A stretch of 64,000 nt of DNA. Origin: Archangium lipolyticum. Its GTDB lineage: Bacteria; Myxococcota; Myxococcia; Myxococcales; Myxococcaceae. Positions within the stretch are counted from its first letter, which is position 1. Every line of letters starts with the position of its first letter. Shown piece after piece: positions 1 through 9,476 of the stretch. The translations under genes were made by a program, and so were the position numbers. The DNA lies in assembly GCF_024623785.1 (NCBI RefSeq), contig NZ_JANKBZ010000041.1, positions 35,804 to 99,803 of the forward strand, in the 5' to 3' direction. The notes beneath the pieces were generated by a model that worked only from the letters and a program-made list of their open reading frames with translations, was not told the origin of the DNA and did not search any database.

Positions 1-80
1 CTCAGGCGCATCGCCGCGCTCGCGGGGCAAAGCTGTACCCGGGTCGAAGGCACTCTCGGACAGCAGGGGAGCGACTGGCG

Positions 81-815
81 TTACTCGTCCAGCAGCACCG
101 GGGAGAAGCCCGCCGCGTCACACGAGGCCAGCACGTAGCGAATTCCGGCGCGCTCTCCGGTGAAGCCCGCGGGGATTCCTCCCGCGTGCAGGTGGCCGTA
201 CACGCAGACCTTCGGCTTGAACGCCTCGATGGGCCCGAGGAACGCCGTCGGCTTCTCGTTCGCGTACATGGGTGGGAAGTGCACCGCCACCACGCGCGTC
301 AGCGGCTCGGCGCTCTCCTTCTCCTTCTTCTCCGCGTCCGCGATGGACGCCGCGAGCCGCCGTGTCTCGCGCTCCACGTACCCCGCGTCTCCGTGCTCGT
401 CGCCCATCTCCCCGCCCGGCATCGGCGGGGCCTCGGGTGCCGTCCACAGCCGCGTACCGGCGATCACCCACCGTCCGATGACCACCGCGCTGTTGTGCAG
501 GAAGCCCTCCAGCGTCTTGTACGGCTCCAGCAGCTTGCGCAGCTTCGACGCCGAGTCGCCCCACCAGTAGTCGTGGTTGCCACGCACCAGCACCTTGCGC
601 CCCGGCCGCTCGTCCAGCCACTTCAGGTCGTCCATCACCTCGGTGGGCCGCGTCGCCCACGAGATGTCCCCCACCACCAACACCACGTCCTCGGGCCGCA
701 CCTTCTCGTCCCAGGCGCGCTGGAGTGGCAACGGATGATCCGTCCACCCGAAGCGGTGCATGTCCTTGTTGCGCGTGGAGGGCAGATGGGTGTCCCCGAT
801 GGCGAAGAGACGCAT
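81..815 (-). CDS. Calcineurin-like metallophosphoesterase
   Basis: This 244-residue protein carries the full metal-ligand set of calcineurin-like phosphoesterases: GDTH at residues 7-10, GDISWA at 49-54, GNHDYWW from 79, a histidine at 179 and GHLH at 207-210. There is no signal peptide or membrane segment, so it should be cytosolic and use a two-metal centre to cleave a phosphoester. The substrate cannot be read from the sequence. The start is supported by a GGAGAGGGG element just upstream. It is transcribed away from the amidase gene at 1039 and shares no operon within the window. The family is certain; the role is not. Confidence 0.9.
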   Translation of the reverse strand: MRLFAIGDTHLPSTRNKDMHRFGWTDHPLPLQRAWDEKVRPEDVVLVVGDISWATRPTEVMDDLKWLDERPGRKVLVRGNHDYWWGDSASKLRKLLEPYKTLEGFLHNSAVVIGRWVIAGTRLWTAPEAPPMPGGEMGDEHGDAGYVERETRRLAASIADAEKKEKESAEPLTRVVAVHFPPMYANEKPTAFLGPIEAFKPKVCVYGHLHAGGIPAGFTGERAGIRYVLASCDAAGFSPVLLDE

Positions 816-897
816 GCCCCTCTCCTAACCCAGCCCGCATCCCCCGTCGCCCCTCGCATCGTCCCCCAGGCCACTCCCCGGCCACCCGGCCGATCGT

Positions 898-933
898 TTC
901 AAGACAAAACTCTTGAAGAATAGGGTTTCAAGA
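898..933. promoter_or_regulatory. Triple TTCAAGA motif upstream of the amidase
   Basis: In an AT-rich patch between two divergent genes, TTCAAGA occurs at 898-904, its inverse TCTTGAA at 911-917, and TTCAAGA again at 927-933. The first two form a perfect 7-bp inverted repeat with a 6-base spacer. The third copy is a direct repeat 29 bases from the first. A regulator site or a transcript hairpin would both fit. No convincing sigma70 promoter can be placed around it. Confidence 0.4.
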
Positions 934-1038
934 AAAACAGGCTTCCCTTGGGGAACGGGAAAGGGCATCTTATCGGACCAGCCCCCCCAGGAGGGGGCGG
1001 AGCCGTCGCTTCATCCCTTCCCCCCAAGGAGTGCTTCC

Positions 1039-2643
<1,605 letters not shown>

Positions 2644-2655
2644 TGACGTGACGTG

Positions 2656-3792
2656 ATGACTCGGGACTTCGCGAAGCAGCAGGGGTGGCGGGGTGGAGCG
2701 CGGCGGTTGGCCGTGCTCGCCCTGCTCGGAGTGGGATGCAAGGCGGGCATGTGCGGCTCCGGCTCGGGGCCGCTGTCGGCGGAGGAGCGCAAGGCGATGC
2801 CGGGAGTGATCGCCTTCGTCTCCGAGCGGGCACCGCAGAAGGATGTGTGGCTGGTGCGCCCCACGGGGGAGGAGTCCCAGCTGACGCGAGGTCCCGAGGA
2901 CGAGTACCCCATCGCGCCGTCTCCGGACGGAGCGGCGGTGATGGTGGTGGCGGCGGCGCAGGTGGGGGGGCTGCACGTGGAGCAGTTGCGGTTGGTGCCG
3001 TTGGGGGGAGGCGAGCCGGTGATGTTGACGGAGCCCCGGGGCCGGGCGCGCAACCCGAGCTGGGCGCCGGATGGCCGCTGGTTCGTGGCGGAGTCGGACG
3101 CGGAGGGCTTCAGCGACGTGGTGCGGCAGGAGCCGCGAGCGGGCGCGGAGGTGAAGCGGCTGGCGACGGCGCGCGAGGGGAACTTCGAGCCGAGCGTGTC
3201 ACCGGACGGGACGCAGGTGGCGTTCGTGTCCAGCCGGGAGGGAGACCCGGAGATCTACGTGATGAAGGCGGACGGCACGGACGTGCGCCGGCTGACGGCG
3301 TTCTACAAGGAGGACATGGCGCCGAAGTGGAGCCCGGACGGCAAGTGGATCTCCTTCCTGAGTGACCGGGAGGGGCGCACGAGGGTGTTCGTGGTGAAGC
3401 CGGACGGGACGGGGCTGAGAGCGGTGTCCGGGAGCGCGGTGACGGGGGAGGAGCGGGAGCCGGTGTGGAGTCCGGACGGGCAGAAGCTGGCGTTCGTGGC
3501 GAGGGAGAAGACGGAGAAGGAGGGGAAGGCGCGCATCTGGGTGGTGGGGGTGGCGGGAGGGGAGCCGGTGGCGCTGACGGACGGGAAGAGCGTGAACGAC
3601 CAGCCGGAGTGGAGTCCGGATGGGAAGTACCTGGCGTACGCGTCGGACCGTACGGGGGACGTGGAGCTGTTCCTGATGAGGGCGGACGGGAGTGGGCAGA
3701 CGCAGTTGACGAGCGCGAAGGGAGCGGACTGGCTGCCGCGCTGGTTCGTGCCCAAGGAGCCGCCCGATGCGGGCCGGGCCGTGAGTCCCTGA
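2656..3792 (+). CDS. TolB-like PD40 beta-propeller lipoprotein
   Basis: A protein of about 378 residues begins 12 bases after the amidase stop, so the two are probably cotranscribed. A GTG directly before the ATG is an alternative first codon, and no clear ribosome site is visible. A hydrophobic leader ends in LLGVGC, a weak lipobox. The rest is a series of WD40-like PD40 blades marked by SPDG motifs (SPDGTQVAF, WSPDGKWISF, WSPDGQKLAF, WSPDGKYLAY) in the style of the TolB C-terminal propeller. No TolB N-terminal domain or tol-pal neighbours are present. It is therefore better described as a secreted propeller lipoprotein with a binding role than as TolB. Confidence 0.75.
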   Translation: MTRDFAKQQGWRGGARRLAVLALLGVGCKAGMCGSGSGPLSAEERKAMPGVIAFVSERAPQKDVWLVRPTGEESQLTRGPEDEYPIAPSPDGAAVMVVAAAQVGGLHVEQLRLVPLGGGEPVMLTEPRGRARNPSWAPDGRWFVAESDAEGFSDVVRQEPRAGAEVKRLATAREGNFEPSVSPDGTQVAFVSSREGDPEIYVMKADGTDVRRLTAFYKEDMAPKWSPDGKWISFLSDREGRTRVFVVKPDGTGLRAVSGSAVTGEEREPVWSPDGQKLAFVAREKTEKEGKARIWVVGVAGGEPVALTDGKSVNDQPEWSPDGKYLAYASDRTGDVELFLMRADGSGQTQLTSAKGADWLPRWFVPKEPPDAGRAVSP

Positions 3793-3804
3793 CTCCCCCA
3801 CATC

Positions 3805-3838
3805 CCCTCTCCCTCTGGGAGAGGGACGGGGTGAGGGT
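3805..3838 (+). repeat. Palindromic intergenic repeat, copy 1
   Basis: A 9-bp perfect hairpin, CCCTCTCCC / GGGAGAGGG with a TCT loop, is followed by an ACGGGGTGAGGGT tail. It begins 13 bases after the propeller stop codon. The same unit recurs at 20393, 20459 and, inverted, at 57038. Elements of this sequence are common between genes in many proteobacteria-like genomes. It may act as a terminator or transcript end-stabiliser. Confidence 0.75.
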
Positions 3839-3947
3839 ATGAGCGCTCTCGAGTTCCCTCCCAGGGAAAGACACCCGTGTCCCGAGCTCCGCCGAGCTCC
3901 GCGGGAAGGTCTTGCCAGGACTGGCGACAACCCCCAGACTACCTGAC

Positions 3948-3987
3948 CTGAAACGTCAGACGCCTCCGCTATACTGAACGGGTTCAG
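3948..3987 (+). promoter_or_regulatory. Putative promoter with overlapping palindromic operator
   Basis: A -35-like CTGAAA (3948-3953) is spaced 16 bases from a good -10 box TATACT (3970-3975). The perfect inverted repeat CTGAAC-GG-GTTCAG (3974-3987) starts inside the -10 box and covers the expected start site. A dimeric repressor bound there would block transcription of the two-gene cassette at 4034-5178. No regulator gene is adjacent, so either a cassette protein or a distant factor would have to bind it. Confidence 0.5.
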
Positions 3988-4033
3988 CGATGGAGAGGCA
4001 TGGGGCCTGTCAGGGACGGGGAGGCGCGGAGGA

Positions 4034-4546
4034 ATGGGGCGCAGGAAGGTCTTACTGCGGAGGGAGTACGAGGGGTTGAAGAAGGGGAGGATGGGGGCGC
4101 AGGAACGAGGCCGCCGTCTGGAGGGCATCGTCTACGAGCTGCTCGAAACCGAGTCACTGCGCCCGCGGCGCAACACCCGGCCGCCTGGGGAGGAGATCGA
4201 CATTTCCTTCACGGATGGGCAGCGGCACTTCCTACTGGAGGCCCGCTGGAGGGAGCGGGTGTCCATGGCGGATGTGTTCGCGTTTCGGGGCAAGCTCGAA
4301 GGCAAGCTGGTCGGGACGCTCGGGATCTTCCTCTATATCGGCGCGGAGTTCAGTAAGGGAGCCATTCAAGCCCTGACTTGGGGCAAGGAGATCAACACGT
4401 TGCTCTTCAGCGAGGATGATCTCGACGACGCATTGTCGCCCGCGCACTCGTTCCGAAAGGTGCTTGAGCTCAAGCTTCGGCACGCCGCTGGTTACGGTGA
4501 ATGCCACGTCCCTTACATGACGCTCTTGGATGGTTGGGGGTTCTGA
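4034..4546 (+). CDS. PD-(D/E)XK-like nuclease-fold protein
   Basis: This 170-residue cytosolic protein has the layout of small restriction-endonuclease-fold proteins. A helix contains RRLEGIVYELL, then comes GEEIDISF (Glu54, Asp56) and FLLEARW (Glu69, Arg71). In the fold the last motif is normally ExK, so Arg71 replaces the catalytic lysine; this may lower or abolish cleavage. The ATG at 4034 lies almost on top of GGAGGA. The ATG at 4091 also has a crowded GGGGAGG, so the start is uncertain by 19 residues. The stop overlaps the next start (TGATG), implying translational coupling. Fold assignment is from motif spacing only. The target is unknown; a phage-defence role is a hypothesis. Confidence 0.6.
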   Translation: MGRRKVLLRREYEGLKKGRMGAQERGRRLEGIVYELLETESLRPRRNTRPPGEEIDISFTDGQRHFLLEARWRERVSMADVFAFRGKLEGKLVGTLGIFLYIGAEFSKGAIQALTWGKEINTLLFSEDDLDDALSPAHSFRKVLELKLRHAAGYGECHVPYMTLLDGWGF

Positions 4547-5178
4547 TGACGAGGAGGTCTTCCACTCAAGCAGCCCCTCCGAGGGTTGCTTTCATCGTCG
4601 AGGGGAACAAGGGAAAGTGGCTCGTGGAGGCACTGGCTCGGAAGAGCGTGGCACGGCTCCGGTTGGCGGCACGGCCGTGCTTCGCGACCGTGCGGCTGGG
4701 CGGTTCCCCTCATGTGATGGGCATTCTTTCCCTGGTGCTCTTGCTGCTGGGCAGGGACTACCAACGAATCATCGTCGTCTTCGACACGCGTACCACCAAC
4801 AGGCGGCGCATCGCCGCCATCCTCGAGGAGATCCGGGCTCCGCTCATCAAGGGGGGCGTGGTTGAACGAGTGACCCTGGTACCCGTAGTGCCCTCCATCG
4901 AGAACTGGGTGCTGGCGGATGAGAAGGCTCTCGAGCGCGCCGCTGGAGCGCACTTCGTGGAGGGCGTGCCGCGTGGAGGGACCCGGCCCGATGAATTCTT
5001 GAGCGAGTTGCTAGGAGGCTGGGGGCCCAAGCAGCAGAAGCAGATTGCGCGAGCTCTCGAGCCCGAGCGGATTCGTGTGAACGACTCGAGCTTCGACGCC
5101 TTCGTCCGAGCCCTTCACTCTTCACTGGAGGAACAGGCGCACCTGTCCGCGGAGCAGGAATCCGCTGCGCCCTCCTGA
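4546..5178 (+). CDS. TOPRIM-like protein (DUF4276/OLD-nuclease style), partner of the preceding gene
   Basis: The 210-residue product shows VAFIVEG (Glu19), IIVVFDTR (Asp80) and PSIENWVLAD (Glu119). This spacing resembles TOPRIM-like domains of DUF4276/DUF4435-type proteins and OLD-family nucleases. The second acidic residue of the classical DxD is missing (DTR). A region around 50-70 is hydrophobic but too short and charged to be a confident membrane segment. It is coupled to the upstream nuclease-like gene by a one-base overlap and followed by a convergent gene, so the two genes form a self-contained cassette. Proteins of this kind often act in abortive-infection defence; that role here is inference. 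Confidence 0.5.
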   Translation: MTRRSSTQAAPPRVAFIVEGNKGKWLVEALARKSVARLRLAARPCFATVRLGGSPHVMGILSLVLLLLGRDYQRIIVVFDTRTTNRRRIAAILEEIRAPLIKGGVVERVTLVPVVPSIENWVLADEKALERAAGAHFVEGVPRGGTRPDEFLSELLGGWGPKQQKQIARALEPERIRVNDSSFDAFVRALHSSLEEQAHLSAEQESAAPS

Positions 5179-5195
5179 GTTCCCGGTCCGCTTCT

Positions 5196-5211
5196 GCCAG
5201 GAAGGCCTGGC
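5196..5211. terminator. Hairpin between convergent genes
   Basis: GCCAGG-AAGG-CCTGGC forms a perfect 6-bp stem with a tetraloop in the 67-base space between the TOPRIM-like gene and the convergent lipoprotein gene. There is no T-run, so termination in either direction would be weak or factor-dependent. Confidence 0.35.
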
Positions 5212-5245
5212 GGCCAGCCGGGCCCTCGCCAGGTTCTCCTCTGTC

Positions 5246-6109
5246 CTACGGCGCGATGCTGCCCGGGTACAGGGTGAGGACGAGCGCCCTGCCGGGAGTG
5301 GCTCCCGCGTGGCGGGGCAGGTAGTCCCGGGTGCCCTGGATGGAGAGGGTGAAGGTCTCGGCGGCGGCGCCGGAGTGCACGTAGAGGAAGAGGCCGGTGG
5401 AACTGGTGGCGTCCTGGGTGGAGCTCTGGAAGTCCGGGGCGGGGTAGTAGATGCGGTTGGCGAGGTCTCCCCGGTCGAGCACGACGCGAGCGCCGGCGAC
5501 GGGGGCTCCCGAGGCATCCACGACGCGGCCGAGGATGAAGCCGGCATCGCGCAACGTCCGGGCGCGGTCTTCGGAGTGCGCGCGGATCCACGTCTCGCCC
5601 ACGGCCTGGGTGAGGGCGTCGTGGAAGGTGTTGGGCAGGGCCCAGGCGCGCGCCTCGATGATGTCGGTGCGCGGCCGTGTGCGCGTGAAGACGGTGTCGA
5701 AGACGATGGTGGAGCTGCGCACGAAGCCCTCGTGCTCGAGGCTGGCGGCGAGGCTCAGGTTGATGCCGCGCACGGGCACGTCGGGCACGGCGAAACCGCC
5801 CTCGGCGCTGATGGAGCCCTGGCCGAAGATGGAGTCCGCGTCGTTCACCCCGATGCGCAAGGGCTCCTCGATGGTGAGGGCGACGCCGTCGAGCGTGGGG
5901 ACGGATTGACCCCGGGCCTCGAGCAGGCGAGCGGCCTCGGGGAAGACCTCGGCGCGACCGGCGACGGTGATGGTCAGGTGGTCGAGATCCACCGACTTGC
6001 TGTCACTGCCGTCGACGGCGGGATCCGGATTCGCGGAATTGCCAGGGCCACAGGCCGCCGGGGCGAGCCCAAGGAGAGCGCAGCAGAGAATGAGACTCGG
6101 ACGCATCAT
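5246..6109 (-). CDS. Lipoprotein with carboxypeptidase-regulatory-like domain
   Basis: This 287-residue protein starts with a double methionine, either of which could initiate, and has a lipoprotein leader ending in PAAC (Cys20). The middle is beta-rich without a recognised family. Near residues 195-225, ILGRVVDASGAPVAGARVVL is a typical carboxypeptidase-regulatory-like/Big fold segment, a small beta-sandwich used in surface and matrix proteins. It is likely anchored in the outer membrane; ligand and role are unknown. It stands alone, convergent with the TOPRIM cassette and about 180 bases from the next minus-strand gene. Confidence 0.7.
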   Translation of the reverse strand: MMRPSLILCCALLGLAPAACGPGNSANPDPAVDGSDSKSVDLDHLTITVAGRAEVFPEAARLLEARGQSVPTLDGVALTIEEPLRIGVNDADSIFGQGSISAEGGFAVPDVPVRGINLSLAASLEHEGFVRSSTIVFDTVFTRTRPRTDIIEARAWALPNTFHDALTQAVGETWIRAHSEDRARTLRDAGFILGRVVDASGAPVAGARVVLDRGDLANRIYYPAPDFQSSTQDATSSTGLFLYVHSGAAAETFTLSIQGTRDYLPRHAGATPGRALVLTLYPGSIAP

Positions 6110-6291
6110 GACTGCGCGCCAAGGTCTTCACGCTCCCGCGCGGCGGCAATCCACCCTCGGGCCGGTGACGTCCCCTGGGTGACGCAATCCCCACGTTCCG
6201 AGTGCTCACAGGTGGAAAATGCGAAGGGCCGCCCCCGCCTCGCGAGAGGAAGGGAGCGGCCCTCGAATCACGGACTGCTGGAGTTCAGCTC

Positions 6292-7452
6292 CTAGCGGCG
6301 ACCTCCGCGGCCCCAGCCGTTGCCATTGCCACCGCCGTTGCCGTTGCCACCGCCGTTGCCGCCGCCATTGCCGTTACCCCAGCCGCCGCCATTGCCGTTG
6401 CTATTGCCACCGCCGTTGCCGCCGCCGTGGCTGTTGCCGCCGCCATTGCCGTTACCCCAGCCGCCGCCATGGCCACCACCGGGGTTGGGCGGAGGATTCC
6501 CGCCACCGCTGTTGCCACCGCCATTGTTACCCCAACCACCGCCGTTACCGTGGCCACCGCCGTTACCGTGGCCACCCCCGTTGCCATTGCCACCGCCGTT
6601 ACCGTGGCCGCCCCCGTTGCCATTGCCACCGCCGTTACCGGGGCGGGGCGGAGGCGGAGGGGTGCCACCGCCGTTGTGTCCATCACCGTTCGTGGGAGGA
6701 GGGCGGTTGCCCCAGCCACCGGAGTTGCCCGAGGGAGGAGGCGGCGGAGGCGTGCTTCCCCCCCCGCCCGAGGGAGGAGGGCGGTTGCCCCAGCCACCGG
6801 AGTTGCCCGAGGGAGGAGGCGGCGGAGGCGGGCGGCCCCAGCCACCGGAGTTGTCGCTGCTCGTCGGGGGCCGTGAGCCGTAGCTCGTTCCCGGCGGAGG
6901 AGGCGGGTTCCGGTTGGAGTTGCCCCAGCCGCCCGAGGAGGGCGGAGGAGGAGGCGGAGGGGACGAGTAGCCACCCCCCGAGTGGCCGCCACGGACGGGC
7001 GAGGCGTCATGCGAGTTGCCGCCCCACGACGGGGGCGGAGGAGGCGGCCGGTAGTTGTTGTAGACGTACCCCGAGCGCCCGTTGTCCCAGCGGTACGTCG
7101 TGCCCGAGTACGAGTACGGGAAGTAGTCGTGGCTGTGGCGGCCGTGCATGTAGCAGACGCTGCCGCCGACGACCGGGTGGTAGTCCATGTACCAGACCAC
7201 GCGGGGGCCCCGGTACACGTACACGTCGTTCGAGTAGGTGTAGGTGTTCACGTCCGAGGGCGCGTAGCCGTGGACGTGGGAGTAGTCCTCGGTGCACCAC
7301 CCGCCGTACTGATCGGGATGGGCGCCGGAGTAGCGGTACTCGTAGGTCGTGGTGGTTGACGACGAGTAGTGGCCTGGCTGGTGGTAGTGGGCGACACAGC
7401 CCGTTCCCATCATCAGGGCGGCCGGTACTGTGAGGACGAGAAGGCGACGCAT
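6292..7452 (-). CDS. Gly/Asn- and Pro-rich low-complexity lipoprotein
   Basis: The ATG at 7452 has GGAG nine bases upstream and gives 386 residues; a frame-open extension of 13 residues upstream lacks these signals. The leader ends in MGTGC (Cys19). Residues about 20-140 are rich in Tyr, His and Ser (for example TYEYRYSG, NDVYVYRGP). Next come polyproline stretches (PPPPPP) alternating with SGGWGN, and then about 130 residues of GGGNGNGGG repeats ending in a basic GRGGRR tail. This composition suits a flexible surface or matrix protein, possibly adhesive. No enzymatic motif is visible. Repeat slippage should make its length variable between strains. Confidence 0.7.
   Translation of the reverse strand: MRRLLVLTVPAALMMGTGCVAHYHQPGHYSSSTTTTYEYRYSGAHPDQYGGWCTEDYSHVHGYAPSDVNTYTYSNDVYVYRGPRVVWYMDYHPVVGGSVCYMHGRHSHDYFPYSYSGTTYRWDNGRSGYVYNNYRPPPPPPSWGGNSHDASPVRGGHSGGGYSSPPPPPPPSSGGWGNSNRNPPPPPGTSYGSRPPTSSDNSGGWGRPPPPPPPSGNSGGWGNRPPPSGGGGSTPPPPPPSGNSGGWGNRPPPTNGDGHNGGGTPPPPPRPGNGGGNGNGGGHGNGGGNGNGGGHGNGGGHGNGGGWGNNGGGNSGGGNPPPNPGGGHGGGWGNGNGGGNSHGGGNGGGNSNGNGGGWGNGNGGGNGGGNGNGGGNGNGWGRGGRR
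6694..6830 (-). repeat. 59-bp direct duplication inside the low-complexity gene
   Basis: Two identical 59-base copies lie at 6694-6752 and 6772-6830, offset by 78 bases (26 codons), so the frame is kept. They encode the proline-rich/SGGWGN module. The neighbouring 6310-6660 stretch is a looser array of GGN-type codons. Confidence 0.8.
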
Positions 7453-7646
7453 GGAATTTCTCCGGAGCCGGCGGAGGGCCGGTCTGCCCATTTCATCACG
7501 GCGATGACTTCCAAGCAGACGGGCGGGCTGTCGGAAAATTCACCTCCTGTTTCCAGGGATTCCCTCCTCACGCTGTGTGCGTCTCTTCCGGGGGCTGCTC
7601 CGGGGCCGTTCCCCCCTGGTAAAGAGGAGGCGGGAGGGAGGAAGAG

Positions 7647-8633
7647 ATGGCCGTCATGGATTCCGGGAGCGGTGGGATGGGGGCGTACTGCGCGCTCCAC
7701 CCGGTGCTGGGGGCCTCGGGCACCTGCGAGCGGTGTGGCAACTTCATGTGCGACCTGTGCGGCGAGCGCGGGGCCCAGACGTTCTGCCCCGGGTGCCGCG
7801 AACGCGCCGGGCACCCGGTCTTTCCACTGCGGCGGGACACCTGGAACTTCAGTGCCCTCTGGGACTACTGCTTCGCGGCCTTCAAGCGCGACTGGCTGAT
7901 GCTGTCGGTGGCGATGCTGGTGGCGATGGCCATGAGCGTGGGGGCCAACCTCGTCAGCAAGCCCTTGGAGTTGCTCGTGGGTGACGGGGCCCCCCTCCTG
8001 TCCATTGTCGTCTCCGTGGTCCTCGCCGTCTTCGTGCAGATGGCGCAGGGGGTGATCGGCATGGGGATGATGAGGGTGGTGTTCGATGTCCTCGACGGAG
8101 GTAACGCCGACGTCGCCCGGCTCTTCTCCCAATTCCACAAGGCGGGGCGCTACGTGGGGGCGACGCTCCTCGGGGGCGTGGCGGTGTTCCTCCCCCTGCT
8201 GCTGCTCTTCTCCGTCCTGTCGTTCGTGGGGCTGGTGGCGATGGGCTACTCCGTGGAGAGCATCGTCACGGGGGACGTGTTCCGCTCGACGGACGTGGAC
8301 GTGCCGGCCGCCCTGGGCGTCTTCGTCGGGGTGGGAGTCCTCACGCTCGTCCCCGGCCTCTACTTCGGCCTGCCGCTCTACCTCATCCAGGAGGAGCTCA
8401 CCTTCAACGAGGACGTCTCCGCCGTGGAGGCCCTGCGCAACTGCTACGCGCTGGCGCGCGGCGAGCGGCTGTCGGTACTCGGCGTGGCCCTCGTCGGGGC
8501 GCTGCTGGGCTTGGCCGGCATGCTGGCCTGCTGCGTGGGCCTCATCCCGACCCTCGCGCTGAGCCAGCTCCTGCTAGGGGGCCTCTATCTCGCGCTGCGC
8601 AAGGGCTCGGAGCTCAAGGCACGGCCCCGCTGA
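7647..8633 (+). CDS. Multi-pass membrane protein with N-terminal B-box-like zinc site
   Basis: Residues 15-50 of this 328-residue protein hold CxxH (15, 18), CxxC (27, 30), CxxC (35, 38) and CxxC (47, 50), a B-box or double zinc-knuckle arrangement. After that come about six hydrophobic helices with the look of DUF975/GDPD-type membrane domains (VSVVLAVFVQMAQGVIGMGM, a central polar loop, then a C-terminal pair). AGGCGGGAGGGAGGAAGAG precedes the ATG. It probably sits in the inner membrane with the zinc site in the cytoplasm. Function is unknown. B-box plus membrane-domain fusions are frequent in myxobacteria, probably for recruiting partners. Confidence 0.7.
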   Translation: MAVMDSGSGGMGAYCALHPVLGASGTCERCGNFMCDLCGERGAQTFCPGCRERAGHPVFPLRRDTWNFSALWDYCFAAFKRDWLMLSVAMLVAMAMSVGANLVSKPLELLVGDGAPLLSIVVSVVLAVFVQMAQGVIGMGMMRVVFDVLDGGNADVARLFSQFHKAGRYVGATLLGGVAVFLPLLLLFSVLSFVGLVAMGYSVESIVTGDVFRSTDVDVPAALGVFVGVGVLTLVPGLYFGLPLYLIQEELTFNEDVSAVEALRNCYALARGERLSVLGVALVGALLGLAGMLACCVGLIPTLALSQLLLGGLYLALRKGSELKARPR

Positions 8634-8678
8634 GGGCCGTCCCCGGACGTGTGGGAGCCGCGGCGCGGCGGCCCTCAG
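8630..8678. terminator. Inverted repeat spanning both stop codons of convergent genes
   Basis: CTGAGGGCCG (8630-8639) and CGGCCCTCAG (8669-8678) are a perfect 10-bp inverted repeat with a 29-base loop. The left arm contains the TGA of the membrane protein gene and the right arm contains the TGA of the minus-strand DsbA-like gene. It would form a hairpin at the end of either transcript. Confidence 0.5.
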
Positions 8679-9346
8679 TGCACCATGCGCTCGGACGAGC
8701 CCGGGCGCGGGGCGTTCAGCTTGCCGATGCAGGTGAGGATGTGCTCGCGGTACTCGGACACGTCGCGCAGGCCGCACACCATCCACCGGCCGCCGATGAC
8801 GATCGTGGGCACCCCGCGCACGCCGCGGCTGGCCGCGAGCTGGTGCTCGTCGAGGATGAGCTTGCGCGTGTCCTCCGAGTGGTACGCCGCCGAGAAGGGG
8901 CCCATGTTCAGGCCCACGCGGCTGGCTAGCTCGAAGATGACGTCCGTGCGCGTCACGTTCACGCCCTGCTCCAGCGCCGCCCGCTGCATGGCTCGCGCGA
9001 GGTACGCCCTCGCCGTCGGGCTCTGCAGCCGCGCCGCCTCCAGCGCCGCCAGTGCCGGCACGCTGGTGCGCGGGGCGTCTCCGCCCTGCCACAGCTCCGT
9101 CGTCAGCAGCTTCGCCACCGGCTCCGGCTCCTGTTGGGCCCGGCGTACTTCCTCCGTCAGCCCGCGCAGCTCCTTCTCCGTGGGGCGCTTGTCGTGGAGG
9201 CGCAGCGGGTACGGACGGACGCGCCAGCGGAGGATGTCTCCGAACTCCTGTTTGAGGGATTCCAGCCGCAGGTCGGCCAGATAGCACCAGGCGCACAACA
9301 CATCCTGGTAGACGGTGATCTGCAGTGGCTTGGGCAGGGGCTTCAT
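8675..9346 (-). CDS. DsbA-family thioredoxin-fold oxidoreductase (FrnE-like)
   Basis: This 223-residue protein lacks a signal peptide and has a CAWC redox site at residues 18-21 and a GVPT cis-proline loop near residue 180 (GVRGVPTIVIGGRW). A helical insertion lies between them, as in the DsbA/FrnE/2-hydroxychromene isomerase group. It is expected to be cytosolic and to catalyse thiol-disulfide exchange. The two-cysteine site favours an oxidoreductase over the GST-kappa or isomerase branch. It converges on the zinc-binding membrane protein gene and is separated from rimK-like by 130 bases. Confidence 0.85.
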   Translation of the reverse strand: MKPLPKPLQITVYQDVLCAWCYLADLRLESLKQEFGDILRWRVRPYPLRLHDKRPTEKELRGLTEEVRRAQQEPEPVAKLLTTELWQGGDAPRTSVPALAALEAARLQSPTARAYLARAMQRAALEQGVNVTRTDVIFELASRVGLNMGPFSAAYHSEDTRKLILDEHQLAASRGVRGVPTIVIGGRWMVCGLRDVSEYREHILTCIGKLNAPRPGSSERMVH

Positions 9347-9476
9347 GGGTGCGAGCGCGCACAGATTACGAAGGCCTCACTCCCACTGCCAATCCCCTCC
9401 GACATTTTGGAAATGAGCCCATTCCCACGAGGGCCGAGCAAGTAGCTCGTCCGCCCGCCTGCTCCACGAGCCGCAG

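Noticed and set aside
2656..3792. TolB of the Tol-Pal system.
   Set aside because: Only the propeller repeats match; the TolB N-terminal domain and tol-pal neighbours are missing.
6310..6660. Regular repeats that could suggest a CRISPR or VNTR array.
   Set aside because: Units are short, imperfect and keep a coding frame for Gly/Asn repeats; there are no unique spacers of constant length.
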